Shown: positions 1-6,490, counted from the first letter of the stretch. The stretch: 6,870 nucleotides of DNA from Sphingomonadaceae bacterium (GCA_009923795.1 RFSU01000122.1:1-6870); one strand, 5' to 3'. Program-made: numbers and translations. The notes: a model not told the origin generated them from the sequence alone.

Positions 1-22
1 TCCCCTGAAGGGGAGGGGTGAG
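1..22. repeat. GC-rich palindromic repeat, copy A (edge of window, inside helicase frame)
   Basis: TCCCCT-GA-AGGGGA at 1-14 is a perfect inverted repeat with 6-bp arms and is followed by GGGGTGAG. It shares the layout TCCC-loop-GGGAGGGG-TG with copy B at 1916-1940, in the same orientation. Elements of this kind are common in sphingomonad genomes. The left part of the element may lie outside the window. Here it is read as coding sequence by the minus-strand helicase frame. Confidence 0.6.
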
Positions 23-294
23 AGCGTAAGCGCACGGATCAGACCCTTCACTGTCGGCACCATGAAGCGGGCCGGATGCAGAAAGGCAAACAACTCCAAC
101 AGGTCAAGACCAGATAAATCGCCATAGCCGAGTCGCGCGGCCACCAACGGCGCGTTGAGCAGGATCACCGGGGTTTCGGCGGCCAAGGCAATGGCATCTC
201 CCCGGCTCACCCGGCGGGTTTCACCATTGGCCGTCGCAATCCAGATGCCAGCATGGCTTGCATGCAGCGCAGGATAGGGCAAAGGGGCAGACAC
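1..294 (-). CDS. DinG-like ATP-dependent DNA helicase, N-terminal 98 residues (partial, runs off left edge)
   Basis: The minus strand is open from a GTG at 294-292 to the left edge, giving 98 residues without a stop. The protein begins VSAPLPYPALHASHAGIW and contains LLNAPLVAARLGYGDLSGLD (about 46-64) and a LLELFAFLHPARFMVPT stretch (about 65-81). From memory this resembles the N-terminus of sphingomonad DinG-type superfamily 2 helicases, which unwind DNA in repair. The Walker A and DEAH motifs would lie beyond the window, so the helicase function is recalled, not seen. The frame stays open upstream of 294; a second in-frame GTG lies at 306-304 inside a 12-bp tandem repeat, and no clear Shine-Dalgarno sequence separates the two. 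I chose 294 because the conserved-looking sequence starts a few codons later. The last eight codons (residues 91-98, LSPLPFRG) are encoded by a palindromic repeat, so the gene may carry an in-frame insertion or may be disrupted there. It is divergent from lysK. Confidence 0.68.
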   Translation of the reverse strand, partial: MSAPLPYPALHASHAGIWIATANGETRRVSRGDAIALAAETPVILLNAPLVAARLGYGDLSGLDLLELFAFLHPARFMVPTVKGLIRALTLSPLPFRG

Positions 295-314
295 AGACCG
301 GGACACAGACCCGG
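290..314. repeat. 12/13-bp tandem duplication in the helicase/lysK divergent region
   Basis: GACACAGACCGG (290-301) is followed directly by GACACAGACCCGG (302-314), two copies differing by one inserted C. On the minus strand each copy contains GTGTC, so the likely helicase start codon (GTG, 294-292) has an in-frame duplicate 12 nt upstream (306-304). The repeat occupies part of the region that should hold the promoters of the helicase and lysK. Confidence 0.75.
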
Positions 315-347
315 ATTGGCCCAATAGGAACGAAAGAGCAACACGAC

Positions 348-1913
348 GTGAGCAATTTGCGCGATATCGCGATGGCATCCAAAGCTTGGCCCTTTGAAGA
401 GGCGCGCAAGGTGCTCAAACGCTATCCATCGGGCAAAGCGTCGGGGCCAGTCATTTTTGAAACCGGCTATGGCCCGTCGGGTCTTCCGCATATCGGCACC
501 TTTAATGAAGTGCTGCGCACGACAATGGTCCGCCGCGCCTTTGAAGCGCTGACCGATTTGCCGACTCAACTCATCGCCTTTTCCGATGATATGGACGGGC
601 TTCGCAAAGTGCCCGACAATGTCCCCAATCAGGCGATGCTGACCGAATATCTCGGCAAGCCGCTGTCGCGCATTCCCGATCCGTTCGGAAAATTTGAAAG
701 CTTTGCGCATCATAATAATGCGATGCTGCGGGAGTTTCTGGATCGCTTCGGCTTTGACTATGACTTTGTCTCGTCAACCACCCGCTATGAAGGCGGTCAT
801 TTCGATGATGCGCTCAAAAATGTTCTGCGCTGCAATCGGGCCATTCTCGACATCATGCTGCCCACCCTCCGAAAGGAGCGCGCCGCCACCTATTCGCCCA
901 TTCTGCCTATCAGCCCAAAATCGGGTATTGTCCTCCAAGTCCCGGTAGAGGTGATGGATGCCGATGCCGGCCTCGTCCGCTTTGAAGATGAGGGGGAGAT
1001 GATCACCCAATCTGTGCTCGGCGGCCAAGCCAAGCTGCAATGGAAGGTGGATTGGGCGATGCGCTGGGTCGCACTTGGCGTGGATTATGAAATGTATGGC
1101 AAGGATCTGACCGATAGCGGCGTTCAGTCCGGCAAAATCGCGCACGTCTTGGGCGGCCGCAAGCCGGAAGGCCTGATCTATGAAATGTTCTTGGATGATA
1201 AGGGAGAGAAAATTTCCAAGTCCAAGGGCAATGGCCTGAGTCTGGAACAGTGGCTCTCTTATGGCACGCAGGAAAGCCTCGCTTTCTACGCTTATCGGGA
1301 ACCCAAGAGTGCCAAGCAATTGCACATGGGCGTCATCCCGCGCGCCGTGGATGAATATTTCCAATTCAGGGGCAATTATGCGGGCCAGCCGGTTGAACAG
1401 CAGCTCGGCAACCCGGTGCACCATATCCATAATGGGCAGGTGCCCGCCGATGTTCCGCCGGTCAGCTTTGGCCTATTGCTCAATTTGGTCGGCGTCATGG
1501 GTGAACATGCAACCGCGCCGCAAGTCTGGGCCTATCTCGTCAACTATGTGCCAGATGCGAGTGCCGCGACCCATCCGGAACTCGCCACGCTCATCAATTT
1601 GGCGCTCGCCTATAATCGGGATTTTATTGCCCCCACCCTCAAGCGGCGCAAGCCAGAGGGTGTGGAAGTGGAAGCGCTGCAAAGGCTGGATGCCGAACTC
1701 GCCACGCTGGCGCCCGACACTGGGGCAGAGGCCATTCAGAACATCGTCTATGAAATTGGCAAAACCGGCGGATTTGAAAACCTGCGGGATTGGTTCAAGG
1801 CGCTCTATGAAACGCTCCTCGGCTCGAGCGCCGGGCCGCGCATGGGCAGCTTCATCGCGCTGTATGGTATCGCCAACAGCCGCAAGCTGATCGCAGAGGC
1901 TCTGGCCTCCTGA
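348..1913 (+). CDS. lysK: lysine--tRNA ligase, class I (521 aa)
   Basis: This cytoplasmic enzyme charges tRNA-Lys with lysine using ATP. It is the class I, Rossmann-fold form of LysRS found in archaea, spirochaetes and alphaproteobacteria, unrelated to the class II LysS of most bacteria (class I genes are sometimes also named lysS). The HIGH-type motif is HIGT at residues 48-51 within GYGPSGLPHIGTF, and the KMSKS-type motif is KISKS at 288-292. The rest, from about residue 310, is the helical C-terminal part that carries the anticodon-binding domain in this family. Length is normal and the frame is intact. I chose the GTG at 348 because the product then begins VSNLRDIAMASKAWPFEEAR, which matches the usual N-terminus of the family, and a purine-rich AAAGAG at 333-338 sits 9 nt upstream. 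The frame stays open back to an ATG at 258, but that start would overlap the divergent helicase gene and add 30 residues of low-complexity sequence. An ATG at codon 9 is a less likely alternative. It converges on the DUF885 gene. Confidence 0.96.
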   Translation: MSNLRDIAMASKAWPFEEARKVLKRYPSGKASGPVIFETGYGPSGLPHIGTFNEVLRTTMVRRAFEALTDLPTQLIAFSDDMDGLRKVPDNVPNQAMLTEYLGKPLSRIPDPFGKFESFAHHNNAMLREFLDRFGFDYDFVSSTTRYEGGHFDDALKNVLRCNRAILDIMLPTLRKERAATYSPILPISPKSGIVLQVPVEVMDADAGLVRFEDEGEMITQSVLGGQAKLQWKVDWAMRWVALGVDYEMYGKDLTDSGVQSGKIAHVLGGRKPEGLIYEMFLDDKGEKISKSKGNGLSLEQWLSYGTQESLAFYAYREPKSAKQLHMGVIPRAVDEYFQFRGNYAGQPVEQQLGNPVHHIHNGQVPADVPPVSFGLLLNLVGVMGEHATAPQVWAYLVNYVPDASAATHPELATLINLALAYNRDFIAPTLKRRKPEGVEVEALQRLDAELATLAPDTGAEAIQNIVYEIGKTGGFENLRDWFKALYETLLGSSAGPRMGSFIALYGIANSRKLIAEALAS

Positions 1914-1915
1914 CG

Positions 1916-1940
1916 CCCCTCCCGCAAGCGGGAGGGGGTG
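1916..1940. repeat. GC-rich palindromic repeat, copy B, between convergent genes
   Basis: CCCCTCCCGC at 1916-1925, AA, then GCGGGAGGGG at 1928-1937 form a perfect inverted repeat with 10-bp arms, three bases after the lysK stop and 16 bases before the stop of the convergent DUF885 gene. The transcript of either strand can form the hairpin, so it could act as a bidirectional terminator or as a 3'-end stabiliser. No T-run follows on either strand, so classical intrinsic termination is not clearly supported. It belongs with copy A at the left edge. Confidence 0.8.
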
Positions 1941-1953
1941 GAGGGCAAGCCCC

Positions 1954-3777
1954 TTATTTCGACGCCGCGATCCAGGCGTCGATCTTCTTTTCCAGCACCG
2001 CCAGCGGCAATGCCCCTGTGCCCAGCACCTGTTCATGGAAGGCGCGAATGTCGAATTTCGGGCCAAGCGCGTCTTGCGCCTTTGCGCGCAACCGTTGGAT
2101 CGTCATGGCCCCGGTCTTATAGGCCAGCGCCTGACTGGGAATTGCGATATAGCGCTCCACTTCGGCCGTCGCATCGGTCCGGCCCATGTCGGAATTGGCC
2201 ATCATATAGTCAATCGCCTGATCACGGCCCCAGCCTTTGGCATGCAGGCCCGTGTCAACCACAAGCCGCATCGCGCGCAGCATCTCGTCAGATAGCGTGC
2301 CGAACCGCTGATAGGGGTCTGAGTAAAAGCCCATCTCATAGCCCAGTGTTTCGGAATAAAGCGCCCAGCCTTCGACATAAGCGGTGTTGCCGCCAAAGCG
2401 CATGAAGCTGGGCAGAGCCTCATTTTCCTGTGCAAGGCTGATTTGGAAATGATGGCCTGGCGCGCCTTCATGCAGATAGAGCGTGGTCATCCCCGGCGTT
2501 GTCCGGCTCGGCAGATCATAGGCGTTGAAATAGAACCGGCCTGGACGTTTCCCATCGGGTGTGCCTTGTTCATAAGAGCCGCCCGCTTCAAATTTTTCGC
2601 GGAATTCTTCATAAGGGCGGATCTCAAGCGGCGCCTTTGGCAGCGTTGAGAAATAGGCCCCGATCTTCTGATCAACCTGCTTGCCAATATCATAATAGCC
2701 TTGGGTCAGCGCGTCCCGGCTCTCTTTCTTGAACTTGGGATCATTGCGCAGATAGTCAAAAAACTCTGGCAGCGTGCCCGTAAAGCCCACTTCTTGGCGG
2801 ACCTTTTCCATCTCACCTTTGATCCGCGTGACTTCGGATAGGCCTGTTTGGTGAACGGTCTCTGCATCCAGCGGCAGGGTCGTCGTGTTTTCAATAGCAA
2901 GCTTATAGAGCATTGCGCCGCCCTTCATGCTCGACAGGCCAACGGTCTCACGCGCCTTTGGTAGGTAATCATTCTGCAAAAAATTCCGAAGGCGGCGATA
3001 GGCGGGGTAAATGCCTTGATCGATTGTCGCGCGATAATCTGCGGCAAGCCGCGCTTTGTCCGCGTCCGAAAAGCTGGCCGGGATCTGTTTGATGGGGCCG
3101 TAATATGGCGACACGTCAACCGACTGCGCCAATTGTGCATCCAACTGAGCAATCACATTCGTGATCGTCATCTTCGTTTCAAAAACGCCCGATTGCATGC
3201 CTTCTCGGAACCGGCCAATCGCCCGATCCAGATAGAGGATGAAGTCGCGGTGCCGCTTGAGCGCATTGTCATAATCGGTGAGCGTGACGAACGGCGCGCC
3301 GCCCTGACCGCTTGAAAATGTTGGGTAGAAGGTGTGAAATCCAAAAAAATGGTTGAGCGGGCGCACCGCATTGAGCTTCAACACATCCGGGCGATAGCCA
3401 ATGGCAATTTGCTCTGTCTGCCACTGAAACACATCATAGGCGATCTGATCTGTCGGGTTCAGCTTGGATCGGTCGATTTTGGCGAGCCGGGCCATATCCG
3501 TGTCATTCGCCTTTTTCTCAGCGGCGAAATAGCCATTGGTGATATAATCTCCAAAGCGGTCGGCATAGCGCATATCGCCCCGGAAAATACCGTTCAGCGG
3601 GTTGCGTTGCAGCGAGCCTTCGTCGCTATCCTTGAACAATTGGTGCAGTTGCTGGGCCGCGCTATTTTGGGCGGTGGCTGGCTGCGCGGCAACCGGGCTG
3701 GTCTGTGCAAGAACGGGCGCGGCGACAAACGCCAAGGGTGCTGATGTGAGCAACAGTGCTGAGATAAAATGACGCAT
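1954..3777 (-). CDS. secreted DUF885-family metallopeptidase-like protein (607 aa)
   Basis: This is a full-length DUF885-family protein, a group with metallopeptidase-like motifs whose substrates are mostly undefined. The N-terminus is a classic Sec signal peptide: a short basic start, a hydrophobic run, and a likely cut after Ala24 (PVLA/Q). The mature protein should be periplasmic; no lipobox cysteine is present. A low-complexity Ala/Gln linker (about 25-45) precedes the all-helical body. The likely zinc site is HEGAPGHH at 436-443, the family form of an HExxH-like motif, followed by EGWALYSE at 469-476, which probably supplies the third ligand. The C-terminal stretch YIAIPSQALAYKTG (543-556) is also typical of the family. 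The start is well supported: AGAGGGG on the minus strand (3785-3791) lies 7 nt before the ATG. It is on the same strand as the oxygenase gene upstream but 100 bp away, so it may have its own promoter. Molecular activity on peptides is inferred from the family. Confidence 0.9.
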   Translation of the reverse strand: MRHFISALLLTSAPLAFVAAPVLAQTSPVAAQPATAQNSAAQQLHQLFKDSDEGSLQRNPLNGIFRGDMRYADRFGDYITNGYFAAEKKANDTDMARLAKIDRSKLNPTDQIAYDVFQWQTEQIAIGYRPDVLKLNAVRPLNHFFGFHTFYPTFSSGQGGAPFVTLTDYDNALKRHRDFILYLDRAIGRFREGMQSGVFETKMTITNVIAQLDAQLAQSVDVSPYYGPIKQIPASFSDADKARLAADYRATIDQGIYPAYRRLRNFLQNDYLPKARETVGLSSMKGGAMLYKLAIENTTTLPLDAETVHQTGLSEVTRIKGEMEKVRQEVGFTGTLPEFFDYLRNDPKFKKESRDALTQGYYDIGKQVDQKIGAYFSTLPKAPLEIRPYEEFREKFEAGGSYEQGTPDGKRPGRFYFNAYDLPSRTTPGMTTLYLHEGAPGHHFQISLAQENEALPSFMRFGGNTAYVEGWALYSETLGYEMGFYSDPYQRFGTLSDEMLRAMRLVVDTGLHAKGWGRDQAIDYMMANSDMGRTDATAEVERYIAIPSQALAYKTGAMTIQRLRAKAQDALGPKFDIRAFHEQVLGTGALPLAVLEKKIDAWIAASK

Positions 3778-3851
3778 AAGGATACCCCTCTGGAAATGAA
3801 TGGGCGCACCCTATCAAGCCCCACCCACAAGCTCCAGCATCTTTGAGGGTA

Positions 3852-3870
3852 GGCCGCGGAAAGAGCGGCC
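3852..3870 (-). terminator. weak hairpin just after the oxygenase stop codon
   Basis: GGCCGC at 3852-3857 pairs with GCGGCC at 3865-3870 around a 7-nt loop. On the minus strand the hairpin begins 7 nt after the stop codon of the oxygenase gene. It could end or stabilise the cluster transcript before the DUF885 gene. There is no T-run after the stem, so termination is only a possibility. The remainder of the 100-bp gap (3778-3877) holds the DUF885 ribosome binding site; I see no convincing promoter there. Confidence 0.3.
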
Positions 3871-3877
3871 CTTCTGG

Positions 3878-4546
3878 TCACACCCAGAATTTTTCCCGAA
3901 ACCATTTGGTGACGATATATTTCGTCCCAGCGAGCACGGGTTTGCCCGCATGCAACGTCGCCGGATTGGGCGATCCGTCATCTTGCATATTGTTCCACAA
4001 AACCAGCATTGCTGTGCGGGGGGATACGGTCATGCCCGCTGTTGGAAATTCTGTCTCGCCGCCCGCTGCGGGCTCGTTGAGATAGATCATCCCGGTCCAG
4101 CTGCGCTGTCCGCCCTGGCGCATCATCTCATCCCAATACACGGTCCCGCGCATGAAATGGTCGTGGTGCGGCTTAAACTGCTGCCCCACTTCATACACCT
4201 GTCCTTGCAGCGTTTCTCCATGCCGATAATCAAGGCCCATCAGGGTGCAGATGCGCCCCTCAATCCGCTCCACCAGCGGGTCGAGATGGGATAGATTGCA
4301 GCTGTCGCTCGTCCGAAACTCCGGGTCCGCCGATGCAGATAAAAGCCCTGATGGCTGCCGCCCCTTGTCGATCAGGGTGATCAGGTCTTCACACTCCGTG
4401 CGGCTCATAAAATCTTGGACAAAATAGAGGGTCAGGCCATTTTGCGCGACAATCTGCGCCCGCCCAGAGGCTTTGAGCTTACGCGCAACGCTCCGGCCGA
4501 GATCGGCCAGTCTTTCCTGCGGGGTTTTGAGCTTGATCTTCGCCAT
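3878..4546 (-). CDS. 2-oxoglutarate/Fe(II)-dependent oxygenase, prolyl 4-hydroxylase-like (222 aa)
   Basis: This reads as a small bacterial prolyl-4-hydroxylase-type dioxygenase. Such enzymes couple oxidation of 2-oxoglutarate to hydroxylation of a proline or other residue, using Fe(II) and O2. The core double-stranded beta-helix is visible. QVYEVGQQFKPHHDHF (116-131) gives the H-x-D iron ligands His127 and Asp129. The segment from TGMIYLNEPAAGGETEFP follows, the distal iron ligand is His199 in ATLHAGKPV, and Lys209 in GTKYIVTKW is placed to bind the 2-oxoglutarate carboxylate. All key residues are present. There is no signal peptide; the first 30 residues are basic and probably helical, so the protein is likely cytoplasmic. 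The ATG lies 10 bp after the stop of the amidohydrolase gene and has no visible Shine-Dalgarno sequence, which suggests translation coupled to that gene. The substrate is unknown; free amino acids, peptides and proteins are all possible in this family. Confidence 0.88.
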   Translation of the reverse strand: MAKIKLKTPQERLADLGRSVARKLKASGRAQIVAQNGLTLYFVQDFMSRTECEDLITLIDKGRQPSGLLSASADPEFRTSDSCNLSHLDPLVERIEGRICTLMGLDYRHGETLQGQVYEVGQQFKPHHDHFMRGTVYWDEMMRQGGQRSWTGMIYLNEPAAGGETEFPTAGMTVSPRTAMLVLWNNMQDDGSPNPATLHAGKPVLAGTKYIVTKWFREKFWV

Positions 4547-4556
4547 GTTGTGCGCG

Positions 4557-5828
4557 TCAGTCGATGATGCGGCCTCTGGCCATCACAAAGTCAACCTTTT
4601 CCAACGTCCGAACATCGGTCAGGGGGTCGCCGGCCACAGCAATCATATCCGCGGAATAACCCGGCGCAATCCGGCCAATCTCGGATTCTTTATCCAGCAA
4701 TTTTGCAGCTGTGGTGGTCGCGCTCGCCAGTGCCTCACGCGGCGTTAGCCCACCCCAGTCGACCATCAAGGCAAATTCGCCGGCGTTGCGGCCATGTTCA
4801 AACACACCGGCATCGGTGCCAAAACCAATGGTCACGCCTTCTGTTCGTGCAAGTTTCAGGGCCTTGCCCATTTGCGCCACGGCCTCGCGCGCCTTCACTT
4901 CGACTGTGGGGGTGTAGATATTCTTGCCCAACCGGGCCTTAACGCCCGCCAGCGCCATCAATGTTGGCACCATCGCCGTTCCGCTGGCCTTCATGGCTTT
5001 GGCGGCGGCCAGATCGGCAAAGGTCGCATGGTCTGCGGTGTCGATTCCCGCCCGGGCCACGGCTTCCACGCCACGTGCGCCATGGGCATGGGCGGCAACC
5101 CGCAGGCCAAGACTATGGGCCGTGTCGGAAATGGCCTTTAGCTCAAGGTCGGTGAAATGCTGGCCCAATCCGCGCCCCTGCTGCGACAAGACGCCACCCG
5201 TTGCCGTGATCTTAATCACATCGGCCCCGGCTTTGGAAAACTCCCGAACCCGTGCTGCGCATTCCATTGCGCCTGTGCAGGTGTTGTGGGCATGCAGCGC
5301 ATCTGCCACTTCGGGGCGAAATCCATTCACATCGCCATGCCCGCCAATGATGGAAATGGCAGGCCCAGACGAGATAATCCGGGGACCGGGGATCAGGCCT
5401 TGGGCCGTTGCATCGCGCAGGGCAAAGCCGCCGCGTGGGGTTGATCCCAAATCGCGCACCGTGGTGAACCCGGCCTTGACCGTAACCAGTGCATTGCGTG
5501 CGCCCATCAGCGTTGCATAATCATCGCTTAAAACCGCTTCATCGCGATAATCCCCGCCGGGGTTGCTCTGCAAATGGACGTGCAAGTCGATCAAGCCGGG
5601 CAGCACCGTCTTGTCGCGCAAGTTGATCAATCGCGCGCCCGTCGGCGCATCAGCATAGCCAGAGGTGATGGAGACGATCTTGCCATCCGTCACCGTGATG
5701 GTCGACGGGCCAGAGGCGGGCTGGGCGGCGTCGGTGATAACCCGGCCAGCTTGGATCACAAGCGTTTCTGCTAGGGCCGGAGCCGCAAGTGTTGTGGCCG
5801 CAAGCAAGGCCGAAAGGATCAGTCGCAT
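4557..5828 (-). CDS. secreted metal-dependent amidohydrolase, prolidase/carboxypeptidase type (423 aa)
   Basis: This is an amidohydrolase-superfamily TIM-barrel enzyme of the imidazolonepropionase-like branch, which includes Xaa-Pro dipeptidase and arginine carboxypeptidase-type enzymes. The N-terminus is a Sec signal peptide with a likely cut after Ala20 (APALA/E), so the enzyme should act in the periplasm. The binuclear metal site is complete: His83 and His85 in LIDLHVHLQ, Lys206 in ADVIKITATGG (the carbamylated bridging lysine of the family), His247 in AAHAHG, His267 in TADHATF, and Asp339 in GFGTDAG. IGGHGD at 161-166 is also typical. The C-terminal strands GYSADMIAVAGDPLTD rebuild the small beta domain. 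Cys184 and Cys190 could form a disulfide outside the cytoplasm. The start is supported by AGGGAG on the minus strand (5836-5841), 7 nt before the ATG. It lies 30 bp after the 116-residue gene and 10 bp before the oxygenase gene, consistent with one transcript. Hydrolysis of an amide or peptide bond is expected; the actual substrate cannot be read. Confidence 0.92.
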   Translation of the reverse strand: MRLILSALLAATTLAAPALAETLVIQAGRVITDAAQPASGPSTITVTDGKIVSITSGYADAPTGARLINLRDKTVLPGLIDLHVHLQSNPGGDYRDEAVLSDDYATLMGARNALVTVKAGFTTVRDLGSTPRGGFALRDATAQGLIPGPRIISSGPAISIIGGHGDVNGFRPEVADALHAHNTCTGAMECAARVREFSKAGADVIKITATGGVLSQQGRGLGQHFTDLELKAISDTAHSLGLRVAAHAHGARGVEAVARAGIDTADHATFADLAAAKAMKASGTAMVPTLMALAGVKARLGKNIYTPTVEVKAREAVAQMGKALKLARTEGVTIGFGTDAGVFEHGRNAGEFALMVDWGGLTPREALASATTTAAKLLDKESEIGRIAPGYSADMIAVAGDPLTDVRTLEKVDFVMARGRIID

Positions 5829-5858
5829 CTGGGGTCTCCCTATTGCCTCAGCGTCAAT

Positions 5859-6209
5859 TCAGCTCTGTCTTTGCGCGGCGAAATCGGGCGGCGCAAGGGC
5901 GAAAGAGGCCCCCATGTCCGCATAGACGACGGTCAGAGCCTCAATGTCCAGCTGCGTTTCCAGTCCCAAATCGCGCGTTGTAGTGATGGTCAGATCGGCG
6001 ACCAGCTGTCCAGGCAAGTTGAATTCCGCCTCTGGCAGGTCAGCTTTAAGCGCCGCGACCCGGTCGCTTGGCACATTCAGCGTGATCCAATGCCGCGCGC
6101 CTGAAAAGGTGACGCTTGCCCAGGGCCGGTCCTGTGATCTGATGATCTGCGCGGGTCCTGCCATACGCATCAGGGCAGCGCACAGCTGCGCGTGAACCTT
6201 GTCGCTCAT
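5859..6209 (-). CDS. conserved-looking protein of unknown function (116 aa)
   Basis: I do not recognise a named family. The protein has no signal peptide or membrane segment. A helical N-terminus (about 1-24) is followed by IIRSQDRPWASVTFSGARHW (22-41), whose alternating pattern suggests beta strands. Next come a VAALKADLPEAEF helix-turn and further strands (LVADLTITTT, TVVYAD), so a small alpha/beta or beta-sandwich fold is likely. There is no cysteine other than Cys10 and no obvious catalytic motif. That the gene is real is well supported. AGGAGG on the minus strand (6215-6220) sits 5 nt before the ATG, and the start overlaps the stop of the 58-residue gene as ATGA, so the two should be translationally coupled. 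A 30-bp gap separates it from the amidohydrolase. It may be a partner or ligand-sensing companion of the small HTH protein, but only the gene order suggests this. Confidence 0.85.
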   Translation of the reverse strand: MSDKVHAQLCAALMRMAGPAQIIRSQDRPWASVTFSGARHWITLNVPSDRVAALKADLPEAEFNLPGQLVADLTITTTRDLGLETQLDIEALTVVYADMGASFALAPPDFAAQRQS

Positions 6210-6382
6210 GCGCTCCTCCTTTGCATAAAGGCACGCACCCGCCCGGCAAGCGGTGGGCGCAATTCCCGGCCAAGGCGAATATCAAACACCAGCCGGGGGT
6301 CGCCTGCGACGAGCCGCCCAAATTTGGTCGGCGGCATGTCATTTTGTCTCAGGAAGATTTCGATATCGCGCCTGATGTTCAC
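6206..6382 (-). CDS. small helix-turn-helix-like protein (58 aa)
   Basis: A GTG at 6382-6380 opens a 58-codon frame beginning VNIRRDIEIFLRQNDMPPTK and ending AFMQRRSA. The AAGGAG on the minus strand (6391-6396) lies 8 nt before the GTG, which fixes the start. The stop overlaps the next gene as ATGA. The protein is very basic (12 Arg) and reads as four short helices: about 3-14; PPTKFGRLVAG 17-27; DPRLVFDIRLG 28-38; and PPLAGRVRAFMQRR 43-56. This is the layout of a minimal Cro/CI-like DNA-binding domain. The central stretch FGRLVAGDPRLVFDIRLG resembles LSRLIGRNPAYIQQFIRRG of the divergent S24 repressor (shared RL, P and G positions). From memory, similar small proteins are widespread as hypotheticals in sphingomonads. 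DNA binding is inferred. As the first gene of the minus-strand cluster it may regulate that cluster. Confidence 0.8.
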   Translation of the reverse strand: MNIRRDIEIFLRQNDMPPTKFGRLVAGDPRLVFDIRLGRELRPPLAGRVRAFMQRRSA

Positions 6383-6490
6383 TATTTGTTCTCCTTTTTA
6401 GGATCGGGATTGAGTCGCCCGTTTGTTCGCTCGTTTCTTCCTCTTGAAATCCTACTTGTCTAGGAAATTTCTTATCGTTAGACTAACCTT
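6383..6490. promoter_or_regulatory. divergent control region between the small HTH gene and the S24 repressor gene
   Basis: This 108-bp gap is AT-richer than its surroundings and holds overlapping dyads: TCCTA (6450-6454) with TAGGA (6461-6465), 6 nt apart; the perfect palindrome GAAATTTC (6464-6471); and GTCTA (6458-6462) with TAGAC (6479-6483). Such symmetric sites between two HTH genes are likely operators. The minus-strand gene has its Shine-Dalgarno at 6391-6396. The minus-strand promoter is not clear; TAGACA (complement of 6457-6462) could be its -35 box, but I see no good -10 box. Confidence 0.6.
6456..6484 (+). promoter_or_regulatory. candidate promoter of the S24 repressor gene, possibly giving a leaderless mRNA
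   Basis: TTGTCT (6456-6461) and TAGACT (6479-6484) are 17 bp apart; each matches four of six positions of the sigma-70-type -35 and -10 consensus. Transcription would start about 7 nt after the -10 box, at or next to the ATG at 6491. This fits the absence of any Shine-Dalgarno sequence before that ATG. The GTCTA/TAGAC dyad overlaps both boxes, so a bound repressor would block this promoter. Confidence 0.4.

Noticed and set aside
315..325. Small inverted repeat ATTGG-C-CCAAT upstream of lysK as an operator.
   Set aside because: Five-base arms occur often by chance, and nothing else supports a regulator site here.
258..347. Longer lysK reading frame starting at an ATG at 258.
   Set aside because: It would overlap the divergent helicase coding sequence and add 30 residues unlike the family N-terminus. 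The GTG at 348 has a better-placed purine-rich site and gives the expected first residues.
207..713. Minus-strand open frame of 168 codons spanning the helicase start and the lysK 5' end.
   Set aside because: It is in a different frame from the recognisable helicase sequence and overlaps both supported genes; no Shine-Dalgarno or known motif was seen.
774..1430. Open frame of 218 codons on the minus strand inside lysK.
   Set aside because: It is fully antisense to a well-supported essential gene; the product shows no motif, and long antisense frames are expected in GC-rich DNA.
4924..5520. Open frame of 198 codons on the plus strand inside the amidohydrolase gene.
   Set aside because: It lies antisense to a gene with a complete active site; the product is rich in Ala/Arg/Pro with no domain pattern.
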